A stretch of DNA of 6,064 bases from JAZGDL01 sp036477795 (lineage in GTDB: Bacteria > Planctomycetota > Phycisphaerae > UBA1845): positions 1 to 6,064 of the forward strand of contig JAZGDL010000095.1 in NCBI GenBank assembly GCA_036477795.1, read 5' to 3'. The notes under the pieces are model-generated. The model was not told the DNA's origin. It ran no database searches and saw only the letters and a program-made list of their open reading frames with translations. Of the stretch, positions 1-4,475 are shown piece after piece; position 1 is the first letter of the stretch; every line of letters starts with the position of its first letter. The translations under genes were made by a program, and so were the position numbers.

Positions 1-1
1 C

Positions 2-631
2 GGCGAACTCTTGCAACGCTGTCGCAATCTGATTCGAAACAAACAGGCCGCCGACGCCCTGGAGGACAGCGAGAACGTCATTTTCGCGCTGGCCCGGATT
101 GTCGAAGGGCGCGACAAGTATACGCAAGGACACGTCGAGCGCGTGGCCGCCTGCGCCGTCGAAATCGGCACCCGAATGCGCCTCGGCGATGATGAGGTCG
201 CCACGCTCTACAGAGGGGGCGTTATCCACGACTTGGGCAAGATCGCCGTACCCGACGCCATCCTCAACAAACCCGGGAGGCTCGACGACCACGAATGGAG
301 CGTCATGAAAACGCACCCGGTGGTCGGATATGACGTGCTCGTGCGCCTGAGGACGTTCCATGACGTGCTTGGCATCGTGCGCTGGCATCACGAGCGCCCG
401 AACGGGCGCGGCTATCCCGACGGAATCGGTGGTGACGAACTCCCATTGTTACCTCGCATCGTTGCCGTAGCCGATTGTTTCGATGCGGTCACCTCAGCGC
501 GTCCTTATTGCCAAGCCCGAACCGTCAACACCGCGCTCGAGGTGCTAACCAAAGGTGCGCGCTGCGGGGACTTCGACGAGGATGTGGTCGGTGTGATGTG
601 CGAAATGGCCAAGGACTCCAGACTGGACTGA
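2..631 (+). CDS. HD-GYP domain protein, response-regulator type (5' partial)
   Basis: This is the C-terminal portion of a probable cyclic-di-GMP phosphodiesterase of the RpfG type, a cytoplasmic signalling enzyme that hydrolyses c-di-GMP. The reading frame is open to the left edge, and the first residues (GELLQRCRNLIRNK) look like the last helix of a receiver domain plus linker, so a phosphoacceptor domain probably lies outside the window. The TTG at 11 is a possible start but unlikely for that reason. Numbering from that TTG, the HD-GYP domain covers about residues 22-200 and keeps the expected metal-binding set: H41, the HD pair H73-D74 in IHDLGK, H102 in KTHP, H126-H127 and D155. The GYP signature is present in HHERPNGRGYPDG (126-138). 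One variation is RPYC (164-167) where the family usually has RPYR. It ends at a TGA, with a hairpin repeat 6 nt beyond. Domain identity is near certain; nucleotide specificity is inferred from the family. Confidence 0.93.
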   Translation, partial: GELLQRCRNLIRNKQAADALEDSENVIFALARIVEGRDKYTQGHVERVAACAVEIGTRMRLGDDEVATLYRGGVIHDLGKIAVPDAILNKPGRLDDHEWSVMKTHPVVGYDVLVRLRTFHDVLGIVRWHHERPNGRGYPDGIGGDELPLLPRIVAVADCFDAVTSARPYCQARTVNTALEVLTKGARCGDFDEDVVGVMCEMAKDSRLD

Positions 632-637
632 GCGAGA

Positions 638-662
638 GGACCGAGAAGGGATTCATCGGTTC
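638..662 (+). repeat. Hairpin repeat, GAA-GGGA-TTC apex, copy 1
   Basis: The left arm GGACCGAGAA (638-647) and right arm TTC-A-TCGGTTC (652-662) pair over ten base pairs with one bulged A (655) and one G-U wobble, closing a GGGA loop (GNRA type in the + transcript). The first 17 nt are identical to the reverse complement of the hairpin at 2389-2412, so this is a second, slightly diverged copy in the opposite orientation. It begins 6 nt after the HD-GYP stop and would sit in that mRNA's 3' end. No T-run follows, so it is not a classical intrinsic terminator, though it could protect or process the 3' end. Confidence 0.65.
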
Positions 663-670
663 AGCGATGT

Positions 671-781
671 GACTCCAATCCTGCGTGGTCCGCGTGGAGC
701 CTGAGAAAAGTGCGTTGCATCGCGCTGTGGTCGGCACTGAGCTACAACGTGATGCACTTCGCAAAAGTGTTAATCGGATGA
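671..781 (+). pseudogene. Possible transposase C-terminal remnant
   Basis: The frame ending in TGA at 779-781 encodes, from 701, LRKVRCIALWSALSYNVMHF and then AKVLIG. A pattern like LxKVR...LW.AL.YN at the extreme C-terminus is reminiscent of the final helix of DDE transposases of the IS1182/IS5-like type. Upstream the frame gives no recognisable catalytic motif and soon meets the HD-GYP stop, so at most about 35 residues of a transposase survive. No start codon, target-site duplication or pair of terminal repeats could be identified. The resemblance is from memory of the family's general appearance, and it could be a chance frame. Confidence 0.3.
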
Positions 782-1022
782 GAGGCAAGAAACAGAGCGG
801 AGCCACCCGGCGAGAGCCGGCGCCGGGAGCGACAAGCAGTTGCTCAAGCCCGAAGTAACGAGATCAAACTAGGGCACCTTTAGGCTGTTCGGATCCCGGC
901 CCGCAAACGGTGGCCAAAGCCGCAGAGGGCAGGACGGCAAAAGACAAGAGATTCTCAGGCTCAGGGCGGACCCTACCGGCTCAGTCAGATGGACGTTCAT
1001 TCCAACGACGTTTGTGGCGCGA

Positions 1023-1062
1023 CAGCCAGCGTCCCTCCTTGGCTGACCGCTCCCTCACGGTC
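1023..1062. repeat. Two adjacent stem-loops, probable dispersed repeat
   Basis: CAGCCA (1023-1028) pairs with TGGCTG (1040-1045), and GACCG (1045-1049) pairs with CGGTC (1058-1062). Both loops contain the string CCCTC (1033-1037 and 1052-1056 by inspection, flanked by similar bases), so the two hairpins look related. The second, running on into CGGCTCGG, resembles short intergenic sequences I associate with planctomycete genomes. That association is recollection and could not be checked here. Confidence 0.4.
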
Positions 1063-1150
1063 GCGGCTCGGATCAGCGCCTTTCCTCAGAGCACTCACCT
1101 CTCAAATGTGACTGCAATTCGTGGTGAGGATTATCTACCACAATAGCCGC

Positions 1151-1169
1151 CCAATGACTAAGTTATTGG
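1151..1169. promoter_or_regulatory. Near-palindrome directly before the radical SAM start codon
   Basis: CCAATGACT (1151-1159) and AGTTATTGG (1161-1169) are inverted repeats around a central A, matching at 8 of 9 positions. The right arm ends one base before the ATG at 1171 and occupies the place where a Shine-Dalgarno sequence would be; none is visible. It could be a transcription-factor operator or an RNA hairpin over the start codon. A chance palindrome cannot be excluded. Confidence 0.4.
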
Positions 1170-1170
1170 T

Positions 1171-2163
1171 ATGACGCATCCAAGCTCGCAGCGGTTCATT
1201 TTAGACTCGTTCGCGCCGGCTTATCTGGCTTCCCAGATGCGGGAGGGGATGAGCGAGCGGGTGGCGGCGGCCTTGAATGAACTGGAGTGCTGCCGCGTGT
1301 GTCCGCGGAATTGCGCGATCAACAGGCTGAAAGGTGAGACCAAGGTGTGTCACACCGGGCGGTACGCCCGGGTATCGTCGGCGTTTGCCCATCGCGGGGA
1401 GGAGGACTGCCTGCGGGGCCGGAACGGTTCGGGCACCATCTTCTTTTCCATGTGCAACCTGCGGTGCGTCTTCTGCCAGAACTGGGACATTTCTCAGCGC
1501 GACGGCGGCCGGGAACTGGACGCAGACGGCATCGCCGGTCTGATGATCGCCCTGCAGGAGCAAGGCTGCCACAACATCAACTTGGTCACGCCGGAGCACG
1601 TCGCCCCGCAAGTGGTGGAGGCCATCGCGATCGCCGTCGACCGGGGGCTGCGTCTGCCCATTGTCTACAACACCGGCGCCTATGACGCGATCTCGTCGCT
1701 GAAGCTGCTCGAGGGGCTGGTGGACATCTACATGCCGGACTTCAAGTTCTGGACTAGACAGACCGCGGCGCGTTTGGCCAAGGCCAAGGACTACCCCGAT
1801 CGGGCCCGCGAGGCCATCCGCGAGATGCACCGGCAGGTCGGCGTGCTGCGCTTCAGGCCCGACGGGCTAGCCTGCCGCGGCGTACTGGTGCGGCACCTGG
1901 TCATGCCCGGCCAGTTGGATGAGACCCGAGAGATATTCCGCTGGCTGGCAGAGGAGCTTTCGCCGGATACCTACGTCAACATCATGAACCAGTACCGACC
2001 AGGCCATGAGGTGGGCGGCATCATCCAGAAGGGCCGCAACGCCGGCGGCGTCCGTTACGAGGAGATCAACCGCCGGCCCGATCACACCGCGATCGAGGCT
2101 GCCTACGAAGCCGCCCACGACGCCGGCCTGTGGCGCTTCGACGAACGACGATTGCCGAACTGA
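1171..2163 (+). CDS. Radical SAM protein, COG1313 / PflX-type (PFL-activase homologue)
   Basis: A 330-residue radical SAM protein of the family annotated as an uncharacterised homologue of pyruvate formate-lyase activating enzyme. The canonical CX3CX2C cluster motif is C95-N-L-R-C99-V-F-C102, which would bind the [4Fe-4S] cluster that cleaves S-adenosylmethionine. An N-terminal cysteine set, C41-x2-C44-PRN-C48 and C60, is typical of this family and may bind a second metal centre. Other family blocks are GSGTIFFSMCNLRC (86-99), GCHNINLVTPEHV (132-144), YNTGAYD (166-172), VDIYMPDFKF (184-193), VRHLVMPG (240-247) and YVNIMNQYRP (268-277). The start at 1171 is preferred because residues 10-40 (FAPAYLASQMREGMSERVAAAL) align with the family's usual N-terminus, even though no Shine-Dalgarno precedes it; a GGGAGGGG lies before an internal ATG near 1249, but that would remove conserved sequence. 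The substrate is unknown and there is no PFL-like gene beside it. It appears monocistronic. Confidence 0.93.
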   Translation: MTHPSSQRFILDSFAPAYLASQMREGMSERVAAALNELECCRVCPRNCAINRLKGETKVCHTGRYARVSSAFAHRGEEDCLRGRNGSGTIFFSMCNLRCVFCQNWDISQRDGGRELDADGIAGLMIALQEQGCHNINLVTPEHVAPQVVEAIAIAVDRGLRLPIVYNTGAYDAISSLKLLEGLVDIYMPDFKFWTRQTAARLAKAKDYPDRAREAIREMHRQVGVLRFRPDGLACRGVLVRHLVMPGQLDETREIFRWLAEELSPDTYVNIMNQYRPGHEVGGIIQKGRNAGGVRYEEINRRPDHTAIEAAYEAAHDAGLWRFDERRLPN

Positions 2164-2266
2164 ACGTAGTGCCACAGGATGAACCACGGATACGCTTCGC
2201 CAAGACGATCTCCATCGGACGGGTCGGGTCTCATACGCATCGCGAGTAATTCGTCCACGGGGGTGT

Positions 2267-2289
2267 CACTGGCAGCTTGCCTGCCCGTG
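2267..2289. repeat. Imperfect stem-loop
   Basis: CACTGGCA (2267-2274) and TGCCCGTG (2282-2289) pair at seven of eight positions around a 7-nt loop GCTTGCC. It lies about 100 nt after the radical SAM stop and opens the repeat-rich stretch. It may be a decayed relative of the CCACGGG/CCCGTGG-type stem at 2314-2340, but the match is weak. Confidence 0.35.
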
Positions 2290-2313
2290 CTCCCCAAACG
2301 CAAGCTCAGCGTA

Positions 2314-2340
2314 GCCACGGGCGGACAAGCCGCCCGTGGC
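2314..2340. repeat. Perfect 11-bp stem-loop
   Basis: GCCACGGGCGG (2314-2324) and CCGCCCGTGGC (2330-2340) are perfect inverted repeats around the loop ACAAG. The right arm is also the beginning of the 37-bp direct repeat at 2330-2366. The left arm's GCCACGGG recurs at 2426-2433, where it can pair with CCCGTGGC at 2487-2494 in the second repeat unit. The stem is strong enough to act as a transcription or exonuclease barrier. Confidence 0.8.
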
Positions 2341-2366
2341 ACCCGAGTTGACGCGCACGTACCTAT
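2330..2366 (+). repeat. 37-bp direct repeat, copy A
   Basis: Begins CCGCCCGTGGCACCCGAG and ends in TACCTAT. It matches 2484-2520 at 36 of 37 positions (G at 2359 versus C at 2513), offset by 154 bp. Only two copies lie in the window. Confidence 0.85.
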
Positions 2367-2388
2367 ACGTACAGCGCAAGGTCACGCT

Positions 2389-2412
2389 GGACCGAGAATC
2401 CCTTCTCGGTCC
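2389..2412 (-). repeat. Hairpin repeat, GAA-GGGA-TTC apex, copy 2 (reverse)
   Basis: GGACCGAGAA (2389-2398) and TTCTCGGTCC (2403-2412) form a perfect 10-bp stem around TCCC. Read on the minus strand the loop is GGGA, and the first 17 nt equal those of the hairpin at 638-662. It lies between the two copies of the 37-bp direct repeat. Confidence 0.8.
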
Positions 2413-2429
2413 CCCTTCCTGGCGGGCCA

Positions 2430-2445
2430 CGGGAAGGTATTCCCG
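2430..2445 (+). repeat. Hairpin repeat, GAA-GGTA-TTC apex, copy 3
   Basis: CGGGAA (2430-2435) and TTCCCG (2440-2445) form a perfect 6-bp stem around GGTA. The apex shares the GAA/TTC closing stem with the other copies, but the outer stem (CGG/CCG) differs while still pairing. It overlaps the GCCACGGG arm at 2426-2433. Confidence 0.6.
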
Positions 2446-2455
2446 CAGCGGATGT

Positions 2456-2477
2456 GTGCGAGAAAGGATTCTCGCAC
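2456..2477 (+). repeat. Hairpin repeat, GAA-AGGA-TTC apex, copy 4
   Basis: GTGCGAGAA (2456-2464) and TTCTCGCAC (2469-2477) form a perfect 9-bp stem around AGGA. The central 16 nt (2459-2474) match the reverse complement of the core of the 2389-2412 hairpin at 15 positions, while the outermost pairs (GTG/CAC instead of GGAC/GTCC) have changed on both arms. Confidence 0.75.
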
Positions 2478-2483
2478 CAGCAC

Positions 2484-2520
2484 CCGCCCGTGGCACCCGA
2501 GTTGACGCGCACCTACCTAT
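2484..2520 (+). repeat. 37-bp direct repeat, copy B
   Basis: Second copy of the repeat at 2330-2366 with a single substitution. In this unit the left arm GCCACGGG (2426-2433) is separated from its partner CCCGTGGC (2487-2494) by about 50 nt carrying most of hairpin copy 3 and all of hairpin copy 4, as if hairpins had been inserted into the compact stem-loop seen at 2314-2340. It ends 13 nt from the yceH stop. Confidence 0.85.
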
Positions 2521-2533
2521 TTCCTGATCCGTA

Positions 2534-3193
2534 TTACGTGTCGGTCGGCGAGTGGATTCTATCCTCCAAAGCGGCCACGCGCGTTTCGAGGTCGTTTAGG
2601 CGGGCGAGCAGGTCTGGGTCGGGGGCGGGGTGGCTGGCGGATGTGGTGGCGCCGGTTGATGTTCGAACGGGGACGCCGTCTTGAGGCACTTCATCTTCCA
2701 GATAGAAGTTGTGGCGGTAGCGAACGACGGATTTGCCAGCGGAGCGGGGCATGACCAAAACTTCGGGAGGATCGTTGGCCCCAAGCGCATCCAATGTGTT
2801 CTGAACCGTTTGAAGATCGCCGATGTGCACCATGCGGCTGGCGCGGGTGCGCAGCTCGCCGACGGTTTGCGGACCTCGCAAGAGGAGTTCGCACAGCATA
2901 GCCTGCTCGTGCGGCGCCCACGGGAACTTTGCGGTCACGCAGTGCTCATAGCGGTTGGCCCGGGCGCCCGGTTGAGAAGGAGTCGACTTGACGAGCTGCA
3001 TGTGCATGAGCTCCTGCAAGGCGTTGACCACGTCGCTTTCGGTGTGACTGGTGACAGGATCTCGATTGCTCTTCTGATTACAGCCGGCGACCAGGGCGTT
3101 GATTGTGAGGGGGTACTGCTCAGGGGTGGTGAATGCCTTCTCCATGAACACAGCCAGGGTGCGGTGTTGGAGGGCGCTCAGCGTGAGTGGCAT
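2534..3193 (-). CDS. yceH: YceH family protein (DUF480), tandem winged-helix
   Basis: A 219-residue member of the YceH/DUF480 family, close to the E. coli protein's usual length of about 215. Family blocks are clear: LSALQHRTLAVFMEK (5-19), TTPEQYPLTINAL (22-34), CNQKSNRDPV (38-47), ESDVVNALQEL (52-62), LLLRGPQTVGELRTRASRM (103-121) and SVVRYRHNF (155-163). The protein should be two winged-helix domains (about 5-75 and 92-165), then a low-complexity Thr/Ala/Pro linker (170-192) and a short C-terminal heptad-like helix (LLARLNDLETRVAALEDRI, 195-213) that may oligomerise. Winged-helix folds suggest nucleic-acid binding, but the molecular role of the family is not established. The ATG at 3193 puts the conserved N-terminus at residue 5; only a weak GGGA lies upstream on that strand. 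It is divergent from yhaM and convergent with the radical SAM gene, so apparently transcribed alone. Confidence 0.95.
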   Translation of the reverse strand: MPLTLSALQHRTLAVFMEKAFTTPEQYPLTINALVAGCNQKSNRDPVTSHTESDVVNALQELMHMQLVKSTPSQPGARANRYEHCVTAKFPWAPHEQAMLCELLLRGPQTVGELRTRASRMVHIGDLQTVQNTLDALGANDPPEVLVMPRSAGKSVVRYRHNFYLEDEVPQDGVPVRTSTGATTSASHPAPDPDLLARLNDLETRVAALEDRIHSPTDT

Positions 3194-3388
3194 GCGTAGT
3201 TGTTCCCGGTTTGGCGGCTCAGCCCGCTACGGCCCTGTGCGTCGTCTCTCAATTGCGGTCACGGACCGGGAGTGTAGCCAATCGCCGGTTGGTGTCCAGC
3301 GGGCAAGTCGCCTGCAAGAAAGCCTGGTTGAAGGGATTCCGACGCCGGGACGGCGCGGGGTGCGGCGGGTCGGCGGGGCGAGCGTTTG

Positions 3389-3417
3389 TTGATGGAATCG
3401 GGGCAACCGTCTACAGT
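3389..3417 (+). promoter_or_regulatory. Candidate promoter for the yhaM-gcvPA transcript
   Basis: TTGATG (3389-3394) and TACAGT (3412-3417) resemble sigma-70 -35 and -10 boxes at four of six positions each with a 17-nt spacer, 45 nt before the yhaM start. An overlapping TATATT (3417-3422) is a better -10 match but lacks a well-spaced -35. The local A+T enrichment in an otherwise GC-rich region supports a promoter near here; the exact boxes are uncertain. Confidence 0.3.
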
Positions 3418-3450
3418 ATATTGGTGCGGTGCGAAATATGCGGTTGTAGT

Positions 3451-3456
3451 GGGAGA
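3451..3456 (+). promoter_or_regulatory. Ribosome binding site of yhaM
   Basis: GGGAGA lies 6 nt before the ATG at 3463 and supports that start. A second ATG at 3456 overlaps this site and opens a different frame with no family match, so 3463 is the real start. Confidence 0.6.
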
Positions 3457-3462
3457 TGATTA

Positions 3463-4464
3463 ATGGCGCGACGATTTATCAAGGACATTGGGCCCGGCGA
3501 ACGATTCGAGTCCGTGACGTTTCTGGTGGCATCGAAAGACCTGCGAACCACCACCCAGGGCTCGTTGTATATCCATTGCGTTCTGGCGGACCGTACGGGA
3601 CGGATGACCGCCCGGGTCTGGTCGGCTTCCGAGGCAATGTACCGGGCCATGACCGAGGGCGGCTTCATCAACGTCAAAGGCCGCAGCGAAAACTACAAAG
3701 GGGCCCTACAATTCATTATCGAAGCCATCCGGCCGGTCGATACCGACTCGATCGAACTGGGCGATTTCCTGCCGCGGACGGAGAGGGACATCGATGAGAT
3801 GTGGTCGCGAACCGGGGCGATCCTGGAGGAGATCAAGGATCCGGCGGTCGGCGCCCTGATTGGGGAGTTCCTCAAGGACGAAGTGTTGATCGCCAGGTTC
3901 AAGGTGGCGCCGGCGGCGGTGAGCTTGCACCACGCCTACATCGGTGGTCTGCTGGAGCATACCTTGAACGTGCTGGAGTTGGCCAGGCTGGCTATCCCAC
4001 GGTATCCCAAGGTGCAGATGGACCTGGTGGTGGCCGGCCTGTTCCTGCACGATCTGGGCAAAACGGCGGAACTGTCGTTCGATACCAGCTTCAGGTATAC
4101 GGACCAGGGGCAGATGCTGGGGCATATCTCTATCTGCTCGCAATGGATCGACCGGATGGCGGAGCGTGCCGCCCAAACGACCGGCAAGCCGTTTCCCGAC
4201 CGCGTCAAGTGGGCCCTGCAGCACATCGTGATAAGCCACCACGCCAGACCGGAGTTCGGCAGCCCCAAGGTCCCCGCCACCCCTGAAGCCCTGGCGGTGC
4301 ACTATCTGGACAATCTCGACGCCAAACTGAACATGTCCATAGCGGCCATCGAAGCCGACACCGACGAACGAGACTGGACTCCGTTCAATCGAGCACTGGA
4401 GACCAAGCTGTTCAAGCGGAACCCGCTGGCCGGCGAAACCCACGTATCCGAATCCGTGGGCTGA
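3463..4464 (+). CDS. yhaM: YhaM-type 3'-5' exoribonuclease (OB-fold + HD domain)
   Basis: A 333-residue protein with the architecture of Bacillus YhaM/Cbf1 (about 314 residues): an N-terminal OB-fold nucleic-acid-binding domain (about 12-92, with LYIHCVLADRTGRMTARVW at 35-53 and INVKGRSENYKGALQFII at 69-86), a helical linker, and a metal-dependent HD domain (about 150-300). The metal-binding candidates are intact: H156-H157 in SLHHAYIGGLLEHT with H166, H196-D197 in LFLHDLGK, H221, H254, H259-H260 and D286 in YLDNLDAK. Members degrade single-stranded RNA from the 3' end in the cytoplasm and need Mn2+ or similar metals; the activity here is inferred from the family. The C-terminal WTPFNRALETKLFKR block (305-319) is also typical. 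gcvPA begins 11 nt after its stop, so the two are probably co-transcribed, which is an unexpected pairing. Assignment of the family is strong; the exact substrate is not known. Confidence 0.93.
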   Translation: MARRFIKDIGPGERFESVTFLVASKDLRTTTQGSLYIHCVLADRTGRMTARVWSASEAMYRAMTEGGFINVKGRSENYKGALQFIIEAIRPVDTDSIELGDFLPRTERDIDEMWSRTGAILEEIKDPAVGALIGEFLKDEVLIARFKVAPAAVSLHHAYIGGLLEHTLNVLELARLAIPRYPKVQMDLVVAGLFLHDLGKTAELSFDTSFRYTDQGQMLGHISICSQWIDRMAERAAQTTGKPFPDRVKWALQHIVISHHARPEFGSPKVPATPEALAVHYLDNLDAKLNMSIAAIEADTDERDWTPFNRALETKLFKRNPLAGETHVSESVG

Positions 4465-4475
4465 CAAAAGGCTCC

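Larger units (their letters stand above)
632..1170. other. 539-nt gap without a convincing gene
   Basis: No reading frame here has a recognisable domain or a ribosome binding site. What can be seen: a hairpin right after the HD-GYP stop (638-662), a possible transposase C-terminal remnant (671-781), a 5-bp stem CCGGC/GCCGG closed by a GAGA tetraloop at 807-820, two adjacent stem-loops at 1023-1062, a weak CTCACC/GGTGAG pair at 1094-1128, and a near-palindrome at 1151-1169 that abuts the next gene. The stretch looks like decayed mobile and repeat DNA plus the upstream region of the radical SAM gene. No convincing -35/-10 pair was found. Confidence 0.6.
2164..2533. other. 370-nt convergent gap filled with hairpins and direct repeats
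   Basis: This gap separates the 3' ends of the radical SAM gene (+) and yceH (-). Open frames through it consist of repeated DNA, giving the same short peptide (APELTRTYL) twice, and have no family resemblance. It contains one imperfect and four perfect stem-loops and two copies of a 37-bp direct repeat, entered separately. None of the stems is followed by a clear T-run on either strand, so no standard intrinsic terminator is called, though the stems sit where a bidirectional terminator would be expected. Confidence 0.7.
3194..3462. other. Divergent intergenic region between yceH and yhaM
   Basis: This 269-nt stretch should hold promoters for both neighbours. Small inverted repeats are visible: CGGTC/GACCG around ACG at 3256-3268, which lies about 63 nt upstream of the yceH start, and GCGGGC/GCCTGC around AAGTC at 3299-3315 with one G-U pair. 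GAAGGGATTC at 3330-3339 repeats the apex of the hairpin family found at 638 and 2389, but its flanks do not extend the stem. No gene is supported. Confidence 0.55.

Noticed and set aside
870..905. A tRNA, suggested by a TTCGGATCC T-loop-like string
   Set aside because: The flanking bases do not form a 5-bp T-stem and no acceptor, D or anticodon arms can be drawn around it.
910..1146. A 78-codon GTG-started frame in the first gap
   Set aside because: It runs through the stem-loop repeats at 1023-1062, has no Shine-Dalgarno and no recognisable domain, and its Arg/Ser-rich composition looks non-coding.
1201..1830. A 209-codon minus-strand open frame opposite the radical SAM gene
   Set aside because: It is rich in His, Arg, Val and Gln as expected from reverse-complemented GC-rich codons, with no family resemblance; the + strand gene explains the region.
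2389..2477. Intrinsic terminators for the convergent genes
   Set aside because: The stems are strong but none is followed by a T-rich tract on either strand, so a standard Rho-independent terminator is not supported.
2330..2520. A CRISPR array built on the 37-bp direct repeat
   Set aside because: Only two copies exist, with a 117-nt interval that itself contains inverted repeats, and no cas genes are present.
2179..2527. Several open frames in the repeat-rich gap
   Set aside because: They encode the direct repeats twice over (APELTRTYL) and overlap hairpins; there is no sign of a real protein.
3330..3339. A full fifth copy of the hairpin family
   Set aside because: The GAAGGGATTC apex is exact, but the flanking bases do not pair to extend the stem, so it is at best a decayed copy.
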